From Haplosporangium gracile (Eukaryota; Mortierellomycota; Mortierellomycetes; Mortierellales; Mortierellaceae), in contig JAAAUF010000126.1 of NCBI GenBank assembly GCA_015499985.1, forward strand, positions 1-57,123: 57,123 nt of DNA, read 5' to 3'. Below are positions 9,837 to 19,982 of this stretch, piece by piece. A program made the position numbers and the translations under genes. The notes under the pieces are model-generated. The model saw only the letters and a list, made by a program, of their open reading frames with translations, was not told where the DNA came from and ran no database searches. The stretch's first letter is position 1, and every line of letters begins with the position of its first letter.

Positions 9837-12800
9837 ATGGCCGGGAACAGGACTCGCATCTCCGCAAGACTACAACCCGTTGCTGCTGCACTCGCTTCCG
9901 CCCCAGGATCAGCATCTATCTCAACCGTCTTGGCATCCATCTCTGGCTCAAGTAGTCCTGTCAATCGTTCCCCCGCGCCTTCAACAATTACCAGTTCAAC
10001 AACAGCAATCACAACTAGCCGACCACAATCATCTCGCGCCCCTCGCAACCCTCGTCGACTTGCTATTGTCAGTGCAACTCACCTGGAGGAACTGGAACAG
10101 GAACTGGAAGTAACAACCCCAGCAGCACCTGTCTCAACAATAGCGGATGTAACGTCCTCCTCGATTCAAGAAGGTGTAAATGGCAGCGACAATGACCTGG
10201 TCAGCCTTGACACGAAACCCTCACCAACTTCGGTGCCAACAACTGTCACGTCTACAGCAATTGAACCAGCAACTAACGGCGACCGGAGCAGCGACAAGAC
10301 CAAGGCTAACCCTGAACCCGTCACAGTCTCAATTACTACCGTGGTAGCATCATCCTCTCCTACTACAGCAAAAGCAAGTGAGCCTGGATCCTCCTCAGCA
10401 TCGACAAAGTCAGTAATCACCCCTTTAGCAACAACTAAGGATGTAGCAATGGATTCTTTGTCATTGGAGTCAAGCAACAGCGTTTGGATAGGACAAGCAC
10501 CGAATTCAGAGGATAATATATTGGCAGAGGTTGAGTCAACATCATCAACCACCACATCACTGCTAGACGTATCGCTGGCTCCCAGTTCAGTACCAGTCAT
10601 CGATTTGACAATGGACATGGACGGTGAAGATACTTCGGGCAATATGGGACCAGTTGATACAGAACCTCGGGGCACCACCATCAATGGCACCAAATCCTCG
10701 AACCCGATTGACAGTCAACCACAGACAGTGCAAAGAGTCTCGTCTAAGCAAACCTCGAAATCGACATTGCCACTTACAGTGCGACTGCGACTTCAGGCAG
10801 CTGAGGCCCTAGAACGCAGGAAGAAGGCACAGTCAACCTCTGCAGCTGCTCGATCAACACCACCACCGTCACAGAGACAACCCTTATCACTAACAGCGCT
10901 GTCTCGATCATCACAGCCGCCACAGTCGCCATCTCCAACGCCGGTAGCATTGGCCAAGGTCCAGCAGGATGCCGAGGTCATAACAGAGCGGCAGCAACAG
11001 GAGCGGCAACAACTGCTCTCCAACCGCGCAACCAACCCTCTGGATCTGCCCGAAATCCGATCTAATATTGCTCGGTTCTTGACACGGAGGGATCTTCGGA
11101 GCTGTCTCTTGGTTTCGGAGGGTTGGTGGCAGTCATTTCATCCATCGCTGTGGGCTGATCTTCGACCAGTGTATAAGAACGTTCTTGGAGGCTCGAACGA
11201 TTACCCCTCGGCAAAGGTCATGCACAAGAATAACCACCTGATCAGGACGTTCGAGTACAATGGACATGGCACTGTGCTGACCTCGATGGTGCCCTCGGTT
11301 CACAGCCAGTACAAGGAGGAGGACTTGGCATGGTGCCGATCTCGGGCAGAGGAGGAGGCGGAGGAGAGCTGGGCATATGTCGATGAAGATGTTGCCTTGG
11401 ATGGGGAGATGGGCATGGATTTGGATGAGTCCTTGAGCGACTTTGAGCGGAGGATCGAGAGCAGAAAGAGTGAGCGCGTTGCTCGAAACGGGCGAATGAA
11501 GGATGCTATTGCCGCTAACAAACGTCAGAACAAGGTTAGCCGTTTCCTCAACGACAACACCAATTACTCAAAGCGATACTGTCATCAGCTGGAGCGACTG
11601 ATCCTAACGGACAAGCGGTTCTCAAGGGACTGGGGCTGCCACTACAGGTACTGGCTCCGGTTGATGCAGTTGAACTCGGAGACTCTGCGGGCGCTGGAAC
11701 TTCACTACGCCATTCGGTCCCAGGACGCACTTCGGGACTTTTACACTGCCGCCTTTGCTCTGGAGAATGTTCGAGATTTGGTCCTTGTCGACAACGACAT
11801 TGACGCACAAAAGACCAAGGTTTTTCTGGAGAAAGTGTGCCCGAGGCTGCGGAGACTGGAACTCAGGAAGGTCAGGATCGAGTTTGGACCGTTCCCCAAC
11901 CAGTCAGCCGCGCCAACTGATGGTGTGATTCTAGCGATGCCGCAGATGAAATGGCTCACCTTGAACCAGGTCCACGCCCGCAGCAGCACCTTCGGTCTCG
12001 ACTTCCTCAAGATGTGTCCAAATTTGGTCGAATTGGATTTTCGTCCGCCGTGGGGGATGGTCGTCAAGTCGTTCACAGATGTGTTGGCGCAGAAATTGCC
12101 GAAATTGACGCATCTGTCGTTTAGGATGCAAGGGCTGTCGGATTTGGATGTCTCTTCAATGATCAAGGGTGTGCCGGAGCTACAGAATCTGGATATCTCA
12201 GGCTGTGTCTTTGGGATGATGGCGGCCAACAACTTGACTACACGACATCTCCTGTCGGTGACCTATCTCGACATCCGGAGTTGCGCGCAGGTGACGGGCA
12301 CGTTGATACAGCGGGTTTTGGGTGAGTGTCGGAACTTGAGGGTCTTTTTTGCGGATCACATCAGAGCAAAAGATATCGTCAACAACTCTGTCTATCCTGA
12401 CTGGGCATGTATCGGTCTCAAAGAGCTCACCATTGACATTCGAGGCTGTCCGCAGGATCGGGAGACGACAATGAAGGTTTATCGACAGCTGGGGGCACTG
12501 GAGTGTTTGGAGAGCCTGGACATTAGTCGGATCACAGCCAGCGAAATTCTTGCGACCGACACAGAGGGTAACGCCAACTGCCTGACGCTAGGGTTGGACA
12601 AGGGTCTTAGGTTGCTGAAGACCTTGAAGCACCTCCACAGCCTTGTTTATCGCGGAATCTCTCACAATGAAGTTGGCATGGTCGAGTTGCAATGGATGGC
12701 GCTGGCGTGGCCAAGGCTGAGAAACCTGGGAGGCAAGCTGGTGGAGAGGAAGGGCTCTCGATTCAACCCAAGCGTGTACCCAAATATGGCTCAGCCCGCA

Positions 12801-13187
12801 TCTGCGGGCACTTCCCGCACCACTGTTTCCGATTCCGATTCCAGCATTGCTTCTGCTTTTGGCACAGGTGAAGGATCGGGATCAGGACCAAGAATAGAAA
12901 CGAGTACAGAAACAGGAGCAAGGACCAACACGATCGGCAACCAAGTGGGGAAAAGGGTCGTCTCAGAATCACCAGCGGACTTCTTGGCTACAACACTGAG
13001 ACGATTGAACCTGCATCGACGGATCCAAGTGGTGCCTCACCCAGAGGACAGGATCTCAGCGGCGACGCGCAAGAAGCGCAAGTTGATGTTGGTGGGCGAC
13101 TCGTCGGATGAAGAGCGGGAGCGGGAACGAGATCGACCACGGATTGGCCAGTTGGATCCTCGGTACCGTCTTGACTTTCGTGATTGA
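9837..13187 (+). CDS. F-box/leucine-rich-repeat protein
   Basis: This is a single uninterrupted frame of 1116 codons. The first 390 residues are low-complexity (Ser, Thr, Val, Pro, Gln) and probably disordered. An F-box-like segment follows near residues 400-445 (LPEIRSNIARFLTRRDLRSC, then LVSEGWWQSFHPSLW). From about residue 560 to 960 there are irregular LRR-type repeats with LExLDIS/LRRLELRKV/LVELDF patterns. The tail is Ser/Thr/Glu-rich and ends in a basic KKRK cluster and an acidic-Arg stretch. F-box proteins recruit substrates to SCF ubiquitin ligases through Skp1, and this role is inferred from the family. The substrate is unknown. The intronless structure contrasts with most neighbours but is shared with the second F-box gene at 53.4 kb. 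Confidence 0.85.
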   Translation: MAGNRTRISARLQPVAAALASAPGSASISTVLASISGSSSPVNRSPAPSTITSSTTAITTSRPQSSRAPRNPRRLAIVSATHLEELEQELEVTTPAAPVSTIADVTSSSIQEGVNGSDNDLVSLDTKPSPTSVPTTVTSTAIEPATNGDRSSDKTKANPEPVTVSITTVVASSSPTTAKASEPGSSSASTKSVITPLATTKDVAMDSLSLESSNSVWIGQAPNSEDNILAEVESTSSTTTSLLDVSLAPSSVPVIDLTMDMDGEDTSGNMGPVDTEPRGTTINGTKSSNPIDSQPQTVQRVSSKQTSKSTLPLTVRLRLQAAEALERRKKAQSTSAAARSTPPPSQRQPLSLTALSRSSQPPQSPSPTPVALAKVQQDAEVITERQQQERQQLLSNRATNPLDLPEIRSNIARFLTRRDLRSCLLVSEGWWQSFHPSLWADLRPVYKNVLGGSNDYPSAKVMHKNNHLIRTFEYNGHGTVLTSMVPSVHSQYKEEDLAWCRSRAEEEAEESWAYVDEDVALDGEMGMDLDESLSDFERRIESRKSERVARNGRMKDAIAANKRQNKVSRFLNDNTNYSKRYCHQLERLILTDKRFSRDWGCHYRYWLRLMQLNSETLRALELHYAIRSQDALRDFYTAAFALENVRDLVLVDNDIDAQKTKVFLEKVCPRLRRLELRKVRIEFGPFPNQSAAPTDGVILAMPQMKWLTLNQVHARSSTFGLDFLKMCPNLVELDFRPPWGMVVKSFTDVLAQKLPKLTHLSFRMQGLSDLDVSSMIKGVPELQNLDISGCVFGMMAANNLTTRHLLSVTYLDIRSCAQVTGTLIQRVLGECRNLRVFFADHIRAKDIVNNSVYPDWACIGLKELTIDIRGCPQDRETTMKVYRQLGALECLESLDISRITASEILATDTEGNANCLTLGLDKGLRLLKTLKHLHSLVYRGISHNEVGMVELQWMALAWPRLRNLGGKLVERKGSRFNPSVYPNMAQPASAGTSRTTVSDSDSSIASAFGTGEGSGSGPRIETSTETGARTNTIGNQVGKRVVSESPADFLATTLRRLNLHRRIQVVPHPEDRISAATRKKRKLMLVGDSSDEERERERDRPRIGQLDPRYRLDFRD

Positions 13188-13223
13188 CCCAGCCAGTTGG
13201 CGCTCTGAAGTATGCGCAATTGG

Positions 13224-13229
13224 AATAAA
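13224..13229 (+). terminator. Poly(A) signal of the F-box/LRR gene
   Basis: AATAAA about 40 bases after the stop codon, followed by an A-run. Confidence 0.45.
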
Positions 13230-13686
13230 AAAATAGGTTTTTTCAAAGTTTGTGTTTGGATAGGTTGTGTTGGTCAAAAACTGAGGTCATATTTGTAGAC
13301 ATTACACAATTTTGTCCCTGATGACACCTTTAGTTTTTGTTGAAGATGGAGAACGATCCAAGTTCGTGTTTACCATTTAGCTAAGAAGAGAAAAAGCCAG
13401 AGATACGTTGACAACCTATGTATCCTTTTATATGGCGCGGTTATGAAGACGATATTGGGATTTAACTTACCAAACGTTGACTTTTATGTCATTTTTTGAT
13501 TGTCGCCTCTTGCCCCTTTTCTTTATTTCGCATCTCTTTATCCACTACTGTTTTCTCAATCACGGCGGTACATTTTTTCAGCCGAAAGCGTGTAGTGAAA
13601 TCATTTCATTTTATACTGAATCAACATGCTGTGTTTGGTGTTTTAGAATGAGTGGAGGGAAAAAAAAGGCGAGGGTGCTGGCATGA
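13230..13686. other. Gap between the F-box/LRR gene and the Tc1 element
   Basis: A/T-rich sequence with no gene or repeat that I can identify. Confidence 0.5.
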
Positions 13687-13715
13687 ACAGTCACGTTCCA
13701 AAATGTTCCGAACTA
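13687..13715 (+). repeat. Left terminal inverted repeat of the Tc1 element
   Basis: It pairs with the right repeat at about 14860-14888 and shares CAGTCACGTTCCA, AATGT and CCGAACTA blocks. Confidence 0.85.
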
Positions 13716-13741
13716 AGTATTTTACCAATTCATTTGAGGAT

Positions 13742-14753
13742 TTAATAGCGCGTGGAGCCTCCTTGTGCTTTCAGCACCGCTTGTATTCTTTTATTCATGG
13801 ATCCAACAAGAGTGATAATGGTCTGAGGAGGTATTTTTCCCCATTCCTCTTTGATGACATCTATCATCTCCTCCTTGCTGGTTGGTTTTCTGGGGCGTTT
13901 ATTGAGACGGTCTTTGAGGATCGACCAGATTTGCTCGATGGGGTTGAGATCTGGTGAGTTAGCAGGCCACGTCATTTTCTGGACACCGTTTTTCATCCTC
14001 CACCTTTCCGAAAGTTTGCTGTTGTGGATTGGTGCGTTGTCCTCCATGAGAATACTATTCCTCACGTCTGCCATAAACCTCTTCAACTCGGTGTCATAAA
14101 CTGTATCGATGAGCCCTTGTCCTTTTGTTGTTGTCGCCGATAATTATGACCAACCTCGATTTCCTTCCCCTCGCAATCCCATCCCACACCTTGATGCTTG
14201 ATCGTCCACTTCGGAGAGATGGATGGATACTCTCGCGCAGATACTTTTCTTTCTTGGTGCGCCAAATACAGACCTTCCTAAATTCTTTACCTATTACAAA
14301 GCTAGACTTGTCAGTCCAAACAACTCTTTCTCAATCGATACATGTCCAATCTTGTCTATTTCGAGTAAACGTTAGCCGATCTTCGACATGCCTTGGCTCC
14401 AAGCAAGGTTTGGTGACACCGACTCGAGAGAAGACATGGTTGTTGTGAAGAACTCGTCGCGCAGTGCTTTTGGAGATTGGTTTAGGGGAGAGTGTGGCGA
14501 TATCCTGAAGGGTTTCGCGGTTATGCTGTTTGACGTTGTTGAGGAAAATATTGACACTGAACTCGTTGAGAATAGGTCGTCTTCCACCAGATGTCTTGGG
14601 GACAATGGTTTTGTCCGTTTTCCATTTGTTGATTATCGTAGCGATGGTGCTTTTGTTGAGACTGTGTTGGCGTGCAATGTTGGCTATGGTGGTGCCAGCT
14701 TCATAGGCCACGATGATGCGGCCTTTGAGCTCAATTGAATGGTGTTTAGGCAT
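13742..14753 (-). pseudogene. Tc1/mariner transposase with a stop and a frameshift
   Basis: Reading leftward from 14753, the N-terminal part has the helix-turn-helix DNA-binding domains (MPKHHSIELKGRIIVAYEAG, then SLNKSTIATIINKWK). The frame meets TGA at 14331-14333, probably a Trp codon in active relatives. It continues as RVVWTDKSSF, holding the first catalytic Asp, and IKVWDGIARG. Near 14121-14126, in an A-run, one frameshift is needed to reach the C-terminal piece (13742-14110), which carries MEDNAPIH with the second catalytic Asp and NSPDLNPIEQIWS with the third acidic residue. Length and motif order fit a complete transposase apart from these two lesions. Confidence 0.88.
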
Positions 14754-14860
14754 GATGGGAAGTGATTATGTGTGTTGAAGAGGAGAATCTGCTCTCACAT
14801 AGTTTTTAAAATGGATTTTTGCATAGGAGCAACAGCTCCATTCAGTCGTATTCTAAACCA

Positions 14861-14888
14861 TAGTTCGGTACATTATGGAACGTGACTG
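14861..14888 (-). repeat. Right terminal inverted repeat of the Tc1 element
   Basis: Inverse match of the left terminal repeat, ending in ACTG and followed by the TA target dinucleotide. Confidence 0.85.
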
Positions 14889-14962
14889 TACATGGCGCAG
14901 ATTGAGTTCTTGAGGTACATGGCATGGATCATGTTTTTGTTTTACATGGCGTAGATGATGTT
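14889..14962 (+). repeat. Short degenerate direct repeats beside the Tc1 element
   Basis: Three units related to ACATGGCG(C/T)AGAT follow one another directly from the transposon edge: ACATGGCGCAGATT, ACATGGCATGGATCATGTTT and ACATGGCGTAGATGATGTTT. No coding role is apparent. Confidence 0.4.
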
Positions 14963-15262
14963 TAAGCTTGCACAGCGTGAATCGTCTTTTTTTTTTCCTT
15001 TCTCTTATGTTGAATAGCTAGACTGAACATACAACATCCAGCGTTGACAACAAAAATAAACTAGAAAGTGAAGGGGAGAGAGAGTGCGGAAAGGAGGAAA
15101 AGAGCGTGTCTTCTATCCTGTCTATTGACTAGTTTTACGCACTCATACAAGCAGGAGCCACTTTGGAATCTATCTCCTCTGTCAATCAAATAACCGCCGA
15201 TAATAAAAGACAGCACTTGTCGGTTTTTCAATACTTGATATATATTTCGTGAGCCACTATTC

Positions 15263-17576
15263 TTAATAGAGACCGATGCTACTGGACCGTCCACCGACGT
15301 TATGCAGTGCCGTTGCACTGATCTCGCCCACGCTATCAACACTACACCGCACCCGCCACTCATACCACACCTTGCGCACATCTGTCAGCCTCCAAAAGTC
15401 CAGCACCACCTTGGATCCTGTGGGGATGTAGAGAGGCGTCTTCACAGGGAAATAAATAGGGAACCAGCTAAACATTCCTGAAGAATGGGTGGCAGGGTTG
15501 ATGCTGAGCATGACGTCCTTGTACAGGACAGATTCAAAATATCCTGCTACCCCGTGAAGCATCCCGCTGGTCTCTGATGTGAACTCGATAGATCCCGAGC
15601 GGATATTATGGTGATTGCTCAGTGGATCTAATCATACACCGATAAGTTGCAATCGGGAAAAAATTCAGTACGGAGCTCACCGAAGACAGAACCAAGACGA
15701 CAGATGCAGAAAAAACGTTCAAAAGATGAAAGTACCTTGGTCCGTGGGAATGTCGGTCCAGTTGGGGTGGTTAAAGGTCCAGATGGGCTTGGGTTGAGCC
15801 AGCAACGAGATCGCCTTGAACATCACAACATACGACGTTTCAAAGTGTGCCAAATCCTTGAATGCTGACACATCTGCATGCAACTTGTTCGAGGCCATAG
15901 GTGCGACAAACGTTGTGTAGTCTGCAGGGATCGAAATGCCATCAGGCTTCAAGAACTTTTGTGCGCCGTCCAAACACTCAGGTGAGAGCTCATTGTCGCC
16001 AAACGATCCCAGCAGCTCGCTTACAATAATATCCGCCTTCTCAGGTGCCTTCCATGTCCGCATGTCTGAAAACACAATGTTGACTCGATCGCCCCAAAGA
16101 TTTGCCTTCATATTTTGGATTCTATAAGGTTGAGGAAATAAATAATTCGTGTTAATCTCCTTCGGCGGCGAAAATCATTCAGACGAGCGAGAGCAACAAG
16201 GAAAGAAAAACTTACGTGACAAACGCGTTGGGGTTCTTCTCAACGGCATAAACCCTAACATTGCGCCCAGCCTTATCTGCTGCCCTGAGAGAACAATTCA
16301 CAAGGGGTCCACGTCCTGCTCCAACGACCATGATCACAGTGACATCTGGCTCGCCATTTGTTGGCACAGGTCGATCCAGCAGCGCCTTCTCCACCGCCAA
16401 CTCATATTGCTGATACTTGATAGGGTCCTTCTCGAACGTCTCATAGGTGCTCGACTCGAGATTATCTTGAAGAGGTTGCAGGGGTGCTTGCAAATAGTCC
16501 TGGTATCCGGTCGCAAACTGATCAATGACTCCTGGTGCCTCCTGCGTGCGGTGAAGGTATCGAATATAGTCGGCATGAGGTGATGCCAAGCTCTGCTCCA
16601 GACTGTCATCTGAGAACTCGTCCAAGACCAGCTTTGGCAGTGATGATGACGAGAGAATAAATGCAGGCTTATATTTCATAAACTTCCTGACAACATGTTG
16701 GTGGCGCTTACTAAGGACCGGGTATCCTTTGTTGTTGGTCAAAAAAATATCCTCTGACAAAATAACCGCCTTGACAGGTTCAGCAAACCAACGATCCAGC
16801 ACTTGGTCAGTGGGCAATGCGCCTGACAGCTCCAACGCGATCCCAAGCTTTGATTCTGATCCTGCCATGTTTCTCAGGCTATTCCAACGCTCCCAGCTCT
16901 CCATGCCCTGAAGATCCTCAGATACGTCCGCCTCAAGAACTTCGTCCATACAAGGCACTTTGAACCAGCAGGATGTGTAGGCGAGCATGGACAAGGATCC
17001 TGTCAAGACGCGTCCATAGTTGGCGAGGGATTGTGTAGAGCGTGGGTAAGGGAGTATGACGCCCCCTAAGCCCAAATGTGCTGCCCAGTTGAACTGTTGC
17101 TTCAGAGCCAGCTCTGAGTGAAGCCGCACCCTGGCGTCCGGTGAGTCAAAGTCCTGCCAGTCCGAAAGAGTGCCCACAATGTAGTCGGTATGGTCTATTA
17201 TTAGAGGGCGGAATTATTTCGCGTTAGGCTCGTAAAAGTGGCAACAAAGGCCTAAGAATAAATACGAGCTTGTATTTAATTGTAGAGTGTCGTTACCAGC
17301 AGTCCGTAAGACAAGGTCCTCGGGTTTGAATGCCTCCTGCCCTGCTCTCCAGGCCACCAGAGATGGACTCTGAGGCCCCTCTCCAGGAAAGAGCACGCGC
17401 GAGTAGTTAGGGCTGTTGATGGGCGAGACTACAAAGTCGAATGCCTTTGTCTGTCCGTACATGACGAGCTGCATGACATTGTCAGCGGTGATCTCGTTGG
17501 CGGGGGGCATATAGCCGATCTGTATGGGTTCCAATAACATGCTTGCTGATCGAACTTTTTCGAAGGAGATTGCCAT
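15263..17576 (-). CDS. PRMT5: Protein arginine N-methyltransferase 5 (PRMT5/Skb1)
   Basis: Four exons (17297-17576, 16216-17194, 15736-16121, 15263-15627) join in phase to about 669 residues, close to animal PRMT5. The N-terminal TIM-barrel region has [13 protein letters not shown] and [11 protein letters not shown]. The SAM-binding motif I is [13 protein letters not shown]. The double-E loop [19 protein letters not shown] crosses the start of exon 3 and is a PRMT5 signature. The C-terminal beta-barrel includes [11 protein letters not shown] and ends GRSSSIGLY. The enzyme makes symmetric dimethylarginine on histones and splicing factors and acts in cytoplasm and nucleus. In fungi the Skb1/Hsl7 homologues also affect cell-cycle entry. 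All expected motifs are present, so it should be active. Confidence 0.96.
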
Positions 17577-19982
17577 GCGTGAGTGAGAGGAACAAAGAAA
17601 CAAATAGCAAAGGGTGTTTTCATTTTTTCGAGAAGGTGACTGTCTTTTAACACGCATCGGACGCGTCCAGATGCTTTATTTTAACATAAAATTGCGTAAC
17701 AACACTGCGAGTAAAAGGGTAAGGTTATTAAAATACATTCTTTGTAGAACAAAAACTGATCGAAAGAATAGTCAGATATCATGGCTGCACCAATCTAGCC
17801 TCACTGCTCTTATCGACGCCTCCTCACATCCTGTTTACATTATCTCTTGTACACTCTTCGGCATGCCTACGCCTTACTCAAGCGCTCTGTCAGCAGTACC
17901 AGTTCAACTATTCCTTTTTCCCAGAAACTTGTCCATAAAGACGATGCTGATATATGAAAATGGAAGAGCGTTCAGAAAGCATACATGGTCAGTTTAGTAG
18001 TGGAGAGCAGGGCGCCAAGGAAGTATCCAAAAATCAAAACTTACTGATTCAAAAAGTTCAGCCCTCTGTTGCTGCATATGTCTTCGATCTTGGGAAGGTT
18101 AAGAAAACTCACGACCACCGACGTCTACTGTTGACTGATTTTGTAGTCAGGATTGTGTTGGAAATATATATCCATTGTTGCCTTTTGGGATGCGGAACTT
18201 TCCCACTCCTACTCCTCCAAGTACTTCATACAGGCTAATCTCATTCAGTGGTAATGCGTGCCTTGATGTTGACCTCGGTAATGGACTCAATTCCCTAGTG
18301 TACTGGTGATAGCTCATAGCTAGGAAGGCAGTGTTGATAAGTACGCGAAGCGGGGCGTAAAGAGCCTGATGTTTTTTCTTGCTTCCGTGAGACTGATCAA
18401 CTGGGCTTCTGACGCGGAATGGAAGAAGGGTATTGATAATGATGACAGCTAGTCCTCGCCTAGGTTTGAAGTCCCGAGCTGAACAAACTATGTACGGCGC
18501 TCTCTGCTCGCATTAGTGAATCAAAACTGTATATACGTTCATGTAAACACATGGCATAAAAAGCTGCTTGTCTTTTCTCTTTCCTTTTATTTCCCTTTCT
18601 TTCTTATTTTCGTTCCTCTTTACATTTCCTGGCCACCCCAACACAGGTAAGCAAAGCTTCTTTCTGCACTTGCTCTCCCCTTCCACCTTTCCCCTTCCAC
18701 CCTTCCCCTTCACCCCTCTCATATTGCCACCCTTCCTACACTTTCTGCCTTTCTTTCCTTACCCTCTCATACTTACACCACCATATCCAACATCTGATTT
18801 CATCAAATCTCACCCTAAACAACGCTTTCTTTTACTCTAATCCAGCGTCGCAACGTTATGTGGCCAGGACAGAATTAACCATTCGACCCAGGTGACCGTT
18901 CCCTAGAACCACCTCTATTGTCACACTATCAAGAAAGTCCTTTTACATTCAACGTTGTAGGTACCCTTCACTTGTTCGCTCCATTCCTTGACCAATTTCA
19001 AAAGTTTGCATCGCTGATTCATTGTCCCCTTGAGCCTAACTATTCTCTCTTTACTTTTTCATGTTTTTCCGTTGTTGCTAGCTAAGTACGCCTTGGCTCG
19101 GTCCCTTTCCCCCCACCAGCAGGTCATATATTCAGCTACACATGTTGACAGCTCTACAAGCTTCAATAAGTTAAGCCTTATTCCTACTCCAGCATCACCG
19201 CTTGCGGCGCATGTCTAGTTGGATCTCACTGAGGTGAGCTTTTATACGTTTGTTTACGCTTTGATTTTTTTCCGTTTGCCTGTTTGTAGCTGCCATGACT
19301 AGAAACGTTCATTTAAACTGAGACTAACACGTCTCTCTTGCTATTTCTTTTGATAATAGGCATAATCTTTTACTACCAGAGAGTCGTCCCAGCCAACATA
19401 TGTACATTCGGAAAAACTATAAACGTTGGGTTAATTTTTCTGTCGCTGCTGCTATTCCTCTTCCTAATTCCGGAATCCCGTCAGGGACCCTCACCGACAG
19501 ATCGTAACGCCTTCAGGCTCTTTCATTAATCCAGTCCACTGGAAAGCGACTTCGAAAGACCATCGAATTGACGACAGTTCATAACCAGCCAATCGTCAGC
19601 CAATCACCAACAAAAAACTCGTAGTAAACTTATAGCCAGCCCATAGCCAAACCACAGCCAACTCACAGACAGCCCGGCCAGCTCGGAGCCAGCCCTGGCC
19701 AAACTAAAGCATGAACAAGGAAATATAATCAAGAAAGCGCGCTGGTATTGCTCTGACGTTACTCTAGCATTGCAGTCGTCTGCTTTCGTCTACGATGGCG
19801 GTCCTCCTCTTGACCTCATAGTAAGATCGAACCCTGATTGCAAACATCAACTTTGCTCAACCGCCATACAATTTGATAAAAATTCACTTTCACTTTATGA
19901 ACAAAATAATAATACTACAAAAAAACAATAAAATAAAAACAACCCTCCTTTCTATGCCACCACAACCATTCCTTTCCCATAT
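17577..19982. other. Gene-poor block, 2.4 kb
   Basis: I find no coding exon with recognisable homology. Short frames exist but have no start context or domain. A long C/T-rich tract spans about 18565-18840 and resembles the promoter leaders of other genes here. A degenerate AGCCA-rich repeat lies at 19586-19700. The block could hold a non-coding RNA or the remains of a lost gene. Confidence 0.5.
19586..19700. repeat. Degenerate AGCCA-rich short repeat
   Basis: The motif AGCCA or a close variant recurs roughly every 10 bases (for example TATAGCCAGCCCATAGCCAA, then CACAGCCAACTCACAGACAG). Units are imperfect and interrupted by an A-rich stretch. Function is unknown. Confidence 0.45.

Larger units (their letters stand above)
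13687..14888 (-). mobile_element. Tc1/mariner DNA transposon, inactive
   Basis: The element is about 1.2 kb and has terminal inverted repeats. The left end starts CAGTCACGTTCCAAAATGTT, and the right end reads inward CAGTCACGTTCCATAATGT. The match covers about 28 bases with two differences. The right end is followed by TA, the usual Tc1 target site, and the left end is preceded by AA, so one target duplication base has probably mutated. The interior encodes a Tc1-type transposase on the minus strand. The well-kept ends but damaged coding region suggest a copy that could still be mobilised in trans at some time after the transposase failed. Confidence 0.9.

Noticed and set aside
14125..14738. 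Plus-strand ORFs across the Tc1 element
   Set aside because: They are antisense to the transposase, whose HTH and DDE motifs are unambiguous on the minus strand.
17614..18238. Short plus-strand ORFs upstream of PRMT5
   Set aside because: There is no homology, no splice continuity and no start context; they are treated as non-coding.
19800..19880. tRNA-like TPsiC sequence (GGGTTCGATC on the minus strand)
   Set aside because: No matching A box, acceptor stem or anticodon arm could be folded around it.
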